Assembly (NCBI GenBank): GCA_964511535.1
Contig: CAZEFW010000070.1
Coordinates: forward strand, 1-44,053
DNA length: 44,053 bases
Direction of reading: 5' to 3'
Origin: CAZCFB01 sp964511535
GTDB taxonomy: Bacteria > Myxococcota_A > Polyangia > GCA-2747355 > CAZCFB01
In this document: in pieces, positions 24,481 through 32,277 of the stretch
How the letters are laid out: the number at the start of each line of letters is the position of its first letter
Numbering within the stretch: position 1 is the first letter of the stretch
The notes under the pieces: model-generated
What the model was told of the DNA's origin: nothing
Database searches by the model: none
Seen by the model: only the letters and a program-made list of their open reading frames with translations
Position numbers and translations under genes: made by a program

Positions 24481-24515
24481 ATTTTTCATTTTTCATTTCT
24501 TGTTTCTTGTTTCTC
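24481..24515 (-). repeat. AT-rich heptad array overlapping the stop codon of the MerR-TPR gene
   Basis: Five 7-bp units read ATTTTTC, ATTTTTC, ATTTCTT, GTTTCTT, GTTTCTC on the plus strand. On the minus strand the gene's TGA (24516-24514) is the first part of the array. The same arrangement recurs at 28440. Confidence 0.9.
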
Positions 24516-25512
24516 AGCCTTCTTCCTTCTTCAGCCGCTCCAAATGCTGCTGCGCCAGCCCCACCCACTCGGCGTCTTCCTCGTCGAGTTCCTGGCCTCC
24601 GGACAGTTCAAGGTAGCGCTCCCAGTGCAGGATCGCCTGGTTCCGGCCACCCACGCGCTCAAGAGCCAGGGCCAGGTTGAAGTGGGCGTCGCGGAAGCCC
24701 TCGGCGAGGCGCAGCACCTGGCGGTACTCGTCGATGGCCTCGTCCAGCGCGCCCTCCTCCTCGAGCAGGTTGGCCAGGTTGTAGTGCGCCTCGGGCTGGA
24801 TCGGGTCCATGGCGCAGGCCCGCTGGTAGCACACCAGCGCCTCCTCGCAGCGGCCCTGCCGGTAGTGCAGGTTGCCCATGTTGGTCACCGCTGCGGCCAG
24901 GCCAGGGTCCAGCTCCAGCGCCTGCTCGTAGGCTGCCAGCGCCTCGTCCTCCCGGCTCTCCATGTTGTCCAGGGTGCAGCCGCGCAAGAACCAGCCCTGG
25001 GCCGTACCCGGCGCCGCGGCGCCATGCTCCCCCGTGGCGCTGGTGCGGATCTCGCCAACGGGCGTGGCGACCGGGGCGGGCTCGGGCTCCTGGCTGCGCT
25101 TGAGCTCCAGGATCTGCGCGGCCTGCTGCTCCACCGCGTCGAGCTCGAAGTTGAGCACCAGCTGGCCCGACACCGGCTCGAACTCGCCCTCGTCGCAGCT
25201 GACCACCAGGTCGTCGCCGTCGCTCTGCACCCGAAGCCGGGTCAGCGGCTGATCCATCTGGGGCAGCGCCTGGCGCAGGGCGCCCAGGTTCTTGCGCACC
25301 CGCTGGAGCGGCACCCCCTGGTCCAGCAACTCCTTGGCCGCGCGGATGGTCACCAGGTCGGCGAACGTGTACTTCGGGCGGCCGCCGGGACCCTTGCCCG
25401 ATGGGTTGATGAACCCGGTCTGGGCCCAGTAACGCACCCGGCTGTCGGTCAGCCCGAAGATGCGGGCCACGTCGGCGGCGCTGTACAACCCCGCCACAGT
25501 GGGTTTGGTCAT
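24514..25512 (-). CDS. MerR-type regulator fused to TPR repeats
   Basis: 332 aa. Residues 8-75 are a MerR-like winged helix (Y-S-A-A-D-V-A-R-I-F-G-L-T-D-S-R-V-R-Y-W, then the wing). A beta-rich middle section (75-135) and an Ala/Pro linker follow. Residues 165-330 hold about four TPR units (W-F-L-R-G, A-L-A-A-Y-E-Q-A-L-E-L-D-P, A-L-V-C-Y-Q-R-A, A-I-L-H-W-E-R-Y). The architecture is typical of Deltaproteobacteria/Myxococcota and suggests a DNA-binding protein that reads a protein partner. No metal-binding Cys of classic MerR sensors is present. It overlaps the upstream gene by four bases (ATGA), so the two are translationally coupled. Target genes unknown. Confidence 0.88.
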   Translation of the reverse strand: MTKPTVAGLYSAADVARIFGLTDSRVRYWAQTGFINPSGKGPGGRPKYTFADLVTIRAAKELLDQGVPLQRVRKNLGALRQALPQMDQPLTRLRVQSDGDDLVVSCDEGEFEPVSGQLVLNFELDAVEQQAAQILELKRSQEPEPAPVATPVGEIRTSATGEHGAAAPGTAQGWFLRGCTLDNMESREDEALAAYEQALELDPGLAAAVTNMGNLHYRQGRCEEALVCYQRACAMDPIQPEAHYNLANLLEEEGALDEAIDEYRQVLRLAEGFRDAHFNLALALERVGGRNQAILHWERYLELSGGQELDEEDAEWVGLAQQHLERLKKEEG

Positions 25513-25967
25513 GAGCGGGCTCCTCTCCGCGCCGGGGCGGCCAGCGCCCCCTCAACGTCGATGTCCACGAGCACCTGGGCGTCCCGGGTGGTGATGCGCA
25601 GGTCAGTGACGGGCCTGTCCAGCGCCTGCCCGGCCACGCGGGCCGCCTCCTCGCGCCCGATGCGCTCCAGGCGGCGGCGGACGCGGCGATCTTTTTGCAT
25701 CAGCTCGGCCAGCTTGCGGGAGGCCTGTGGATCCGCGGCGGAGCGGATCCTTTCGCCCGGTCTGGCGAGATCCAGCGTGATCATGGTGCTGCCGTAGTAG
25801 ATCTCGCCATCCTCCACCTGCCCCTCGCTGATACGCCGGGCGTTGCCCAGCAGCACCTCAAACCCAGCGAGGCTGATTTTTTCAATGATCTCCTGCTTTA
25901 TCAGCGGGAGTTGGCTAACCACGGCCATGGGCCTTCGGCGTGGGCGTGGATCGCTGTCTCGTTCCAT
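25509..25967 (-). CDS. Small basic protein of unknown function, coupled to the MerR-TPR gene
   Basis: 152 aa. The first 13 residues are Arg-rich; an alternative start at an internal ATG (25928, Met14) would drop them. After that come a helix (K-Q-E-I-I-E-K-I-S-L-A-G-F-E-V-L-L-G-N-A-R-R-I), a short beta section with Y-Y-G-S-T-M-I-T-L-D, and a very basic helix (K-D-R-R-V-R-R-R-L-E-R-I-G-R-E-E-A-A-R-V-A). There is no cysteine, membrane segment or signal. I do not recognise the family. The ATGA overlap with the MerR-TPR gene suggests a working partner of that regulator, perhaps the input or another DNA-binding subunit; this is inference. Confidence 0.7.
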   Translation of the reverse strand: MERDSDPRPRRRPMAVVSQLPLIKQEIIEKISLAGFEVLLGNARRISEGQVEDGEIYYGSTMITLDLARPGERIRSAADPQASRKLAELMQKDRRVRRRLERIGREEAARVAGQALDRPVTDLRITTRDAQVLVDIDVEGALAAPARRGARS

Positions 25968-26122
25968 CAGGGTCTGGCTCCTGGATCCGTTGTGGATCTC
26001 GTGGGGTGTCTAGATCCTGAGGTCGGATCCTAGCACCGGGGCCCTGCGCCACCAAAAAAGCTGCGATCTGTCACGGTGAAGAGGCTGGCACCTTGCCGAT
26101 CTTACGCGTATTTTTAGCCATC

Positions 26123-26842
26123 ATGAGCGAACCCGTTTCGGACCAGAATCACCGGCAGGGTTGCCTGGTATGCGGCGCCGCGCTTGATTATGCGGCAGGC
26201 GCGTCGCAGGCGAGCTGCCACTATTGCGGCCGCGACGAGGCGGCCGACGTGCGCTGCGCAGAGGGCCACTTCGTGTGCGACACCTGCCACCAGGGCGACG
26301 CCGCGGCGGTCATCGAGGCGGCGTGCAAGCACAGCACGGACCGGCATATGGCCCCGCTGCTGCAACGCCTGCGCGCCCACCCGAAGATGAAGATTCACGG
26401 GCCCGAGCACCACGCCATGGTGCCTGGCGTGATCCTGGCCAACTATCGCGCCCACGGGGGCGAGGTGACCGATGAGGTGTTGGGCCGGGCCGTGCGCCGC
26501 GGGGCGAAGGTGCCGGGCGGTCACTGCGGCTTCTGGGGCGCGTGCGGCGCCGGCGTGGGGGTCGGCCTGGCCTTCGGCGCCATCCTCGGCTCGTCACCGG
26601 TCAAGGGCGAGGAGCGCGGCCTGATCAACGAGGTCACCTCGCGGGTCCTGGCCCGGCTGGCCGCGCTGCGCGCGCCGCGCTGCTGCCATCGCGACAGCAT
26701 GCTGGCGCTGCAGGCCGCGGCGGAGTTCTCCTCGGAGTACCTCGACGTGACCCTGCGCTACGGCGACCCCGCGCCGTGCGACCAGGTGGAGAAGAACAAG
26801 GAGTGCATCGAGGAGCGTTGCCCCCTCTACCCAGGAGCATGA
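26123..26842 (+). CDS. DUF5714-type double zinc-ribbon protein
   Basis: 239 aa. The N-terminus carries two CxxC pairs (C-L-V-C-G and C-H-Y-C-G), then C-x-x-G-H-x-V-C-D-T-C-H, a treble-clef arrangement expected to hold two zinc ions. The rest has a G-H-C-G-F-W-G-A-C-G-A-G-V-G-V-G-L-A-F-G-A-I-type Gly-rich helix near 135 and further Cys (C-C-H-R, C-x5-K-E-C-I-E-E-R-C). The layout matches DUF5714 domains, often found with methyltransferases in anaerobes; the exact role is unknown. The ATG at 26123 is preferred to a TTG 30 bases upstream. Its stop overlaps the start of the hydrolase gene (ATGATG), so the two are coupled. Confidence 0.8.
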   Translation: MSEPVSDQNHRQGCLVCGAALDYAAGASQASCHYCGRDEAADVRCAEGHFVCDTCHQGDAAAVIEAACKHSTDRHMAPLLQRLRAHPKMKIHGPEHHAMVPGVILANYRAHGGEVTDEVLGRAVRRGAKVPGGHCGFWGACGAGVGVGLAFGAILGSSPVKGEERGLINEVTSRVLARLAALRAPRCCHRDSMLALQAAAEFSSEYLDVTLRYGDPAPCDQVEKNKECIEERCPLYPGA

Positions 26843-27636
26843 TGCCCCCCCTCTACGACCACCCCGGCGTGACGAGCACCTACTTCTTCCCCCAGCCCGC
26901 CGAGCCGCTGCCCGCCAGCGAGCGCGCGCGCCCGGTGCAGCTGAGCCTGCCCGACGGCACGCCCATCGGCGGCTACTGGGTCTCCCCCCTGCAGGGCGCG
27001 CCGACGCTGCTCTACCTGCACGGCAACGGCGAGGCGATCTCGCATCAGCTGTTCATGTGGCCCGACTGGGCGCGCGCCGTCGGGGCAAACATCTTCTTCG
27101 TGGACTACCCCGGCTACGCCTCGAGCGGCGGCGAGCCCACCTTCACCGGGTGCAGGCAGGCTGCCCGGGCGGCCCTCGACTTTCTGCTGGACCAGCCCGC
27201 CGCGGAGGTCCCCTCGGTGGTGGTGGTGGGCCGCTCGGTGGGCAGCATCTTCGCCCTGGACGTGGCGGCCGCGAGCCCTGCTTCGGACCGGGTGGCGGGG
27301 TTGGTCCTGGAGAGCGGCGTGGCTGACCTGCGCCAGCGGCTCGACATGCGCGTGGATTACCACCGCCTCGGCCTGGACCCGGCGCAGGTCGAGGCCGAGC
27401 TGAAGCGGGACTTCGATCACGAGGCCAAGCTGCAGGGGCTGCGCGTGCCCGTGCTGGTGCTGCACACGCGCCACGACGGGCTGGTGCCGGCGGACAACGG
27501 CCAGCGCCTGGCTACCTGGGCCGGCGAGCGCCTGTTCCGGCTGGCGCTGTTCGACGCCGGGGACCACAACTCGATCCACCTGTACAACGCCGAGGCGTAC
27601 CAGCGTCACCTGCGAGAATTTCTCCAGTCTCTGTAG
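26842..27636 (+). CDS. Alpha/beta hydrolase (serine esterase-like)
   Basis: 264 aa. The oxyanion loop L-H-G-N-G lies near residue 57, the nucleophile elbow is G-R-S-V-G-S near 130, the acid is in the R-H-D-G-L-V segment near 215, and the base is the His of A-G-D-H-N near 240, so the Ser-Asp-His triad is complete. A D-Y-P-G-Y-A-S-S-G-G-E-P-T segment near 90 is typical of the family. There is no signal peptide; it is cytoplasmic. Substrate unknown. Two ATG codons in a row (26839, 26842) are possible starts; the second has better spacing from AGGAG. It ends three bases from the stop of the convergent lipoprotein gene. Confidence 0.88.
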   Translation: MPPLYDHPGVTSTYFFPQPAEPLPASERARPVQLSLPDGTPIGGYWVSPLQGAPTLLYLHGNGEAISHQLFMWPDWARAVGANIFFVDYPGYASSGGEPTFTGCRQAARAALDFLLDQPAAEVPSVVVVGRSVGSIFALDVAAASPASDRVAGLVLESGVADLRQRLDMRVDYHRLGLDPAQVEAELKRDFDHEAKLQGLRVPVLVLHTRHDGLVPADNGQRLATWAGERLFRLALFDAGDHNSIHLYNAEAYQRHLREFLQSL

Positions 27637-27639
27637 CGG

Positions 27640-28392
27640 CTATTTGCAGCGGCAGCGTCCCAGGCGGCAGGCGCAGGCGTACGGCTTGGGCGAAGCGCAC
27701 TGGTCGCCAGCGCTGCAAGGGAAGCCGGGCTGGATCCACTTGGGCGGGGCCGCGCCGCCAGACGCGGTGAAGAAGCCCGCCAGGAGCTGCGGCTTGCTGC
27801 CGTAGCCCGTCAGCACCGGGTAGACGCCGGGCTTGAGCGGCACGAAGGTGACCCGCAGCTCGCAGTTGTTGGGCTGCTTGACCTGGTTCAGCTTGATATC
27901 TCCCACTGACACCAGCCAGTGCAGCGCGCCGATGTAGAAGCTGCCGCCCGTGATGGACAGGTTGACCGCCTTGCCGGCGATGCCGCTGGTGGGGCTGATG
28001 CGCAGGGTTTCTGGCGGGAAGCCCATGCCCGGCCCGGGCACACAGGCAGGCACCGCGGCGGCGGAGTAGCAGAACGGGGCCGCGGCCCATCGGTCGCACA
28101 GCATGCCCTTGGAGCAGGAGGCGGGCTTGCCGGGATCGCACAGCGGCACACACTGGTTCAGCTCCCGGGTCGGCGCGCACCTGCCGAGCAGCCACCCCTG
28201 GCCCGCCGGGCAATGACACCCCGCGTCCGGCCGAGGCACCGCCCTGTCGACGACCCCACCCCCCGAGTCCTTCACCGACGGCCAGAGGTCCGCCTGTCCA
28301 GCACCGCCACCCCCCGCTCCCCCCGACCGTCCACATCCCCCAAAAACGATCAATGCCGCTACACCCCAGAGTCCCAAGCTCAGATTTTTCAT
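27640..28392 (-). CDS. Cys-rich lipoprotein with possible IPT/TIG-like domain
   Basis: 250 aa. Residues 1-20 are a lipoprotein signal with lipobox F-G-G-C. A Gly-rich linker follows, then a Cys-rich EGF-like segment (C-H-C, C-A-P, C-V-P-L-C, C-S-K-G-M-L-C, C-V) to about residue 115. An immunoglobulin-like domain of IPT/TIG type (I-S-P-T-S-G-I-A-G-K-A-V-N-L-S-I-T-G-G-S-F) leads to a Cys-rich tail (C-x5-C, C-x-C, C-x-C). The ATG at 28392 is chosen; upstream Met codons add a non-hydrophobic tail. The likely site is the outer surface. No catalytic motif. It sits 87 bp downstream of the PQQ-propeller lipoprotein gene on the same strand, separated from it by the heptad array. Confidence 0.82.
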   Translation of the reverse strand: MKNLSLGLWGVAALIVFGGCGRSGGAGGGGAGQADLWPSVKDSGGGVVDRAVPRPDAGCHCPAGQGWLLGRCAPTRELNQCVPLCDPGKPASCSKGMLCDRWAAAPFCYSAAAVPACVPGPGMGFPPETLRISPTSGIAGKAVNLSITGGSFYIGALHWLVSVGDIKLNQVKQPNNCELRVTFVPLKPGVYPVLTGYGSKPQLLAGFFTASGGAAPPKWIQPGFPCSAGDQCASPKPYACACRLGRCRCK

Positions 28393-28439
28393 GGCCCCAT
28401 AATAATTCCTCCCCCGCGCCAACCGCCTCCCAAACCCCC

Positions 28440-28481
28440 ATTTTTTATTTTTTGTTCCTTGTTCCTCATTTCTTGTTTCTC
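28440..28481 (-). repeat. AT-rich heptad array overlapping the stop codon of the PQQ-propeller gene
   Basis: Six units read ATTTTTT, ATTTTTT, GTTCCTT, GTTCCTC, ATTTCTT, GTTTCTC. As at 24481, the gene's TGA (28482-28480) is fused to the array in exactly the same phase (minus strand TGAGAAACAAGAAAT). Confidence 0.9.
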
Positions 28482-29895
28482 ACCCGTTATGCCCGGGCCC
28501 TCCGCCCCACATGTGCCACCCATCCAGCTCCGCGCCGCCCACCTGCATGGCCACCACCGCGCCGCCGGTTGAGGTCAGGTACAGCCACCCCCGGGCCACC
28601 ACCGGCGCCGCGGCCAGCTTGCGCCCGAGATCGTAGGCCCACACGGTCATGCCGGTGTCCACGTCCAGGGCGTACACCTCGCCGCCGTACCCCGCCACGA
28701 TGACCTGGCTGCCCGCCAGGATGGGCGGGGCGAAGGTCCGCGTTCGGCCCGCGCCGTCGCGCTTGCGCCGCCACAACGGGCGGCCATCGGCCGGGTCCAT
28801 GGCCACCACCTCGCCGCCCATGGTGTCCACCAGCCTCCCCCCCAGCAGCATGGGGCGGGATCCCTCGAAGGCCCACACCTTCGGCCAGGAGCTCAGGTCG
28901 CGCGGGACATCCGCGGCGTAGCGCGCCGGCGCGATCCGGAGCTGCTCGAGCAGCTCGCCGCTGGCCACATCGAGGGTCACCTGCGCCTCCCGGCGCGCCT
29001 TGCCCCTGCCGATGACCCGGCTGACGTAGAGCCGGTCCCGGCCGATCCACGGCGCGGAGCTGGCGCGGATGCTGCTGGCCCAGCGCCGCCTGCCGCTCCG
29101 CCCGTCGAACCGATAGACCGTGCCCCTGATGGTGGTGGCGTACAGCGACTTGCCGTCGGTCACCGGGGTGGTGAGGAGCTCTCCGTTGATCCCCCGGCTC
29201 CAGACGGTCCTCCCGTTGCGCAGGGAGAGCGCGCCGATGCGCTGCTTGCCGCCCGCGGGCCAGGAGGCATAGATCAGCCCCTGGGCCAGGGCCGCCTGGG
29301 CCAGGGTCGGGTCGCCCAGCCACTTCTTCCAGCGCGTCTTGCCGGTGCGCCCGTCCAGCACGAACAGGGTGCAACTCTCGGTGTTGAAGATCACCTCGCC
29401 GCGCTCGTACACCGGCGCGGTGGGGCCGTTGTCCTCCAGGTTCTGCCGGTTCCAGACCACCTTGCCGGTGCGGGCGTCGAGCCCGTAGAAGGCGATGGTG
29501 TCGAACCCGCCGCTGGCGTAGACCATGCCGTCGCCGTAGGCCACCGAGGGCAGCACGCCGCCGGTGGGCAGCCGGGTGATCCATCCCCGCGAGCTGGCGC
29601 CGAAGGTGAAGGGCGCGGTGGCCGCCCGGGGCACCCGGGGCAGCTTCACCCGCTGCAGCGGCCGGTCACCCGGGCCGAGCGCCCGCTCCAGGGCGGCGCG
29701 GGCCCCGCGGCCCGCGGCGGGCACCTGAGCCGCCTCCAGCAGCACCGCCGGATCGATGTCCGCGCCAGGTCGCAGCGCCCGCTCCGCTGCTCGTGCGGGC
29801 GGCCCGGCCTCCGCCGATGCTCGCCGCCCGGGGGACTCGTCACGCTGGCCGCAGCCGAGGCCCACCAGCACCAGGATCAACGCCGTGCGTTTCAT
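28480..29895 (-). CDS. PQQ-like (BamB-type) beta-propeller lipoprotein
   Basis: 471 aa. Signal and lipobox at residues 1-15 (L-V-G-L-G-C). Repeats of the PQQ-propeller type are visible, each with a D-A-R/D-G-R-T-G-K-x-x-W-type turn (A-R-T-G-K-V-V-W, G-R-T-G-K-T-R-W, G-R-S-G-R-R-R-W, D-P-A-D-G-R-P-L-W-R, D-V-D-T-G-M-T-V-W). The PQQ-binding residues of dehydrogenases are absent, so a structural or assembly role like BamB is likely, though much of BamB's contact surface cannot be checked. Start: ATG 29895 with GGAG six bases upstream; the VIT-VWA gene ends two bases before it, so both are co-transcribed. Confidence 0.88.
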   Translation of the reverse strand: MKRTALILVLVGLGCGQRDESPGRRASAEAGPPARAAERALRPGADIDPAVLLEAAQVPAAGRGARAALERALGPGDRPLQRVKLPRVPRAATAPFTFGASSRGWITRLPTGGVLPSVAYGDGMVYASGGFDTIAFYGLDARTGKVVWNRQNLEDNGPTAPVYERGEVIFNTESCTLFVLDGRTGKTRWKKWLGDPTLAQAALAQGLIYASWPAGGKQRIGALSLRNGRTVWSRGINGELLTTPVTDGKSLYATTIRGTVYRFDGRSGRRRWASSIRASSAPWIGRDRLYVSRVIGRGKARREAQVTLDVASGELLEQLRIAPARYAADVPRDLSSWPKVWAFEGSRPMLLGGRLVDTMGGEVVAMDPADGRPLWRRKRDGAGRTRTFAPPILAGSQVIVAGYGGEVYALDVDTGMTVWAYDLGRKLAAAPVVARGWLYLTSTGGAVVAMQVGGAELDGWHMWGGGPGHNG

Positions 29896-29897
29896 GA

Positions 29898-32207
29898 TCA
29901 CTCCGCTCGCTTGAAGATGAAGGGGTAGTTGACCACCACCACCCCGCCCCCCGCCGCAGCGGGGAAGGTCCAGGTGCGCACCACCGCCACCACCTCGCGC
30001 TCCAGCTCGGGGCAGCCCATGTCCGACGAGGCCACCGCCGCGTCGGTCACCGCCCCCTTCTCGTCGATGGTGATGCGCACCACCAGCTTGCCCGCCAGGT
30101 CGGGCCTCGCCTTGAGCTGTCGCTCGTAGGCCGCCTTGACCCGGTTGATCTGCCGCCGGATGGTGCGCCGGATGATCTCCCTGTCCAGGTGCCCCGTGAT
30201 CACCGCCTGGCCCACGCGGATCTGCGGCGCCGCCACGCGGTAGGCCATCACGCCCACGCTGCCCGCGCCGGCCCCGCCGCCGCCGTAGCCCACCCCCGAC
30301 AGGGCCAGGCCGCCGAGGGTGCTGCGGGCGCCGATGTGGCGCAGCAGGCCGGCGGGCCGATCCACCGCCACGTCAACCCGCGTGGCCTCGCCCGGCACGA
30401 AGCTCTCCCGGTCCACCGCGACGAAGGCGGTGTGTCGGCTGAGCAGGCCGTGGTCCAGGGCCAGGGTCGCCATCTCGCGCTCCAGCGCCTCTGTCCCCCG
30501 GCGCAGTCGTCGCCGCTCCAGCGAGGCGAGGCGCGCCCGCGCCCATGCCTTCGCCAGCGCCGGCTCATGGGAGACCTGCCCCGCAGCGGTCATGGTGACG
30601 CGCTGCCCGCCGCGTGTGCCGGTGACCACCACCCGGGCCGGGCCGTCACCGGTGAACCTGCCCAACAGCGACAGCGGCTCGGCCGCGAACAGGTCGGGCA
30701 GCCGCTGCCTGGACAGGTCGCGCACCTGCATCCCCTCGAACCGCAGCTTCAGGCCGGTGAGCGCCGGCGTGTCGATGCGCCGGACGAACCGCTCCACCGC
30801 CGCCGCCACCGGTTGATCATGGCCCACCACCTCGGCGGCGCCGCGGCCCGCCAGGGCCATCTCGGTCAGCAGGTAGCGGTTGACCGCGCTGCCCACGCCC
30901 AGGGTGAACAGGCGCGCCTGCCCCAGCCGCCGGGCCACCAGCGCGAGGATCTTCGCCTCGTCGCCCACGTAGCCGTCGCTGATGAACACCACCAGGCGCA
31001 GGCGGTTCGGGTCGTGGGGCAGGTCGAGCGCGGCGCTCAGCCCCTGGCCGATGAAGGTGCCGCCCCCGGGGCGCAGCAGCGAGAGCCAGCGCCGGGCCAG
31101 CTCCAGGTTGCGCGGGGTGTTGCGGATCATGCGCGGCCCGAGGGTGGAGACGCCCTCGGCGAAGCGCACCATCTGGAAGGTGTCCGCGGGGCCCAGGGCG
31201 CCGAGGCAGCCGCGCACCAGCGCCCGGGCGCGCTGCAGCGGCGCGCCAGCCATGGAGGACGAGGTGTCGAGCACGAAGATCAGCTCCCGTGGCAGCGCGG
31301 GCGACGCGGTCCGGGCCGCTGGCGGGTGGAGGGTCAGCATGAAGTGCCCCTGGCTCGAACCGGGGGGGCGGGAGAGCAGCAGGGCGCCGCGCGAGGTCCC
31401 GTCGGCCACCCGGTAGCGCAGCACGAAGTCGCGGTTCGGGATCCTGTCCTGCTCGTGGAGCGTCACCCGGGCCTCGTGGCCGGGCAGGCGCTGCACCTGG
31501 ATCCGGTGCGACGGCGAATGCACCGCGCGCAGGGGCAGCCCCGGCGCCAGGGTCACCGATAGCTGGATGTCATGGGCCGAGCGCAGATGAGGGGGCAGCA
31601 CCGGCGGCGACAGCAGCTCCTCGCGCCCGCCAGCGCGCCTGGCCCGGCTGATGAACCGGGGGCCAGCGACCATGGGAAAGACCAGCTCCCGGGCGCCGTC
31701 CAGGTGGGCGAGCGGCTGGGTGTACTGCAGCTGCACCTTCACTGGCGCGCCCGGCGCCAGGTTGGCCACGCGCTGGACGAACAGGTTCGGCCGGCGCTGA
31801 GTCATCAGCGCCGCCACCTGCCCGGCAGCCTTCGCCCGCCGGTAGACCGCCCGCGCCTTCTTCCGCGGCAGCAGCTTGCCCACCACCTGCCGCTCGCCGC
31901 TGACCAGGGTGTAGCCGCTTATGGCCGCCGCGGAGGGCAGCGGGAAGATGTAGACCGCCTCCACCGGGCGCTGGTGGGGATTTTCGAATCGCTGCTCCAC
32001 CGTCGCCCGCGCCAGGTGACCGGTGACCCGGATGGCCACCCGCGTGTGCTTCAGCGGCATCTTGACCATCTGGCTGCCCTGGCTCGTCAGCAGGGCGCCC
32101 TGGGTGACGAACTCCGGCTCTCCTGGCCGGTCCGCCCTGACCTCGCCGCCGCCGGCGAGCAGACAGACCAGCACCCACAAACCCACAAGCGGACGCTCGG
32201 GTCTCAT
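29898..32207 (-). CDS. Exported VIT-VWA protein with AgmX/PglI (TonB-like) C-terminal domain
   Basis: 769 aa with signal peptide (residues 1-25, ending E-V-R-A). A VIT domain covers about residues 30-150 (T-V-E-Q-R-F-E-N-P, V-E-A-V-Y-I-F-P-L-P). A VWA domain follows at about 305-470 with a full MIDAS motif D-T-S-S-S-M. A Gly-rich linker (Y-G-G-G-G-A-G-A-G) leads to a TonB-like domain (about 680-769: R-T-I-R-R-Q-I-N-R-V-K-A-A-Y-E-R-Q-L, then V-R-I-T-I-D-E-K-G-A-V). That last domain is the AgmX/PglI type linked to gliding machinery and envelope coupling in Myxococcus. The ATG at 32207 is preferred (GAGGTG upstream); 32219 is also possible. Probably couples a surface adhesin-type domain to the inner membrane; this is inference. 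Confidence 0.85.
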   Translation of the reverse strand: MRPERPLVGLWVLVCLLAGGGEVRADRPGEPEFVTQGALLTSQGSQMVKMPLKHTRVAIRVTGHLARATVEQRFENPHQRPVEAVYIFPLPSAAAISGYTLVSGERQVVGKLLPRKKARAVYRRAKAAGQVAALMTQRRPNLFVQRVANLAPGAPVKVQLQYTQPLAHLDGARELVFPMVAGPRFISRARRAGGREELLSPPVLPPHLRSAHDIQLSVTLAPGLPLRAVHSPSHRIQVQRLPGHEARVTLHEQDRIPNRDFVLRYRVADGTSRGALLLSRPPGSSQGHFMLTLHPPAARTASPALPRELIFVLDTSSSMAGAPLQRARALVRGCLGALGPADTFQMVRFAEGVSTLGPRMIRNTPRNLELARRWLSLLRPGGGTFIGQGLSAALDLPHDPNRLRLVVFISDGYVGDEAKILALVARRLGQARLFTLGVGSAVNRYLLTEMALAGRGAAEVVGHDQPVAAAVERFVRRIDTPALTGLKLRFEGMQVRDLSRQRLPDLFAAEPLSLLGRFTGDGPARVVVTGTRGGQRVTMTAAGQVSHEPALAKAWARARLASLERRRLRRGTEALEREMATLALDHGLLSRHTAFVAVDRESFVPGEATRVDVAVDRPAGLLRHIGARSTLGGLALSGVGYGGGGAGAGSVGVMAYRVAAPQIRVGQAVITGHLDREIIRRTIRRQINRVKAAYERQLKARPDLAGKLVVRITIDEKGAVTDAAVASSDMGCPELEREVVAVVRTWTFPAAAGGGVVVVNYPFIFKRAE

Positions 32208-32277
32208 GAACCACCTCATGTTGTCGGGGTTTTCCCGCTTACTGCGCGTTCAGGAGGCTAAGACAGCGCCGGGGGCG

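Noticed and set aside
24337..25797. Long plus-strand frame opposite the MerR-TPR gene
   Set aside because: Its first 60 codons are translated heptad repeats (Leu/Gly/Arg/Glu patterns), and the remainder is antisense to two well-supported genes.
25980..26035. Clustered GGATC sequences upstream of the DUF5714 gene as an operator
   Set aside because: The arms (CTAGATCC and GGATCCTAG) pair imperfectly, and GGATC is frequent in this window.
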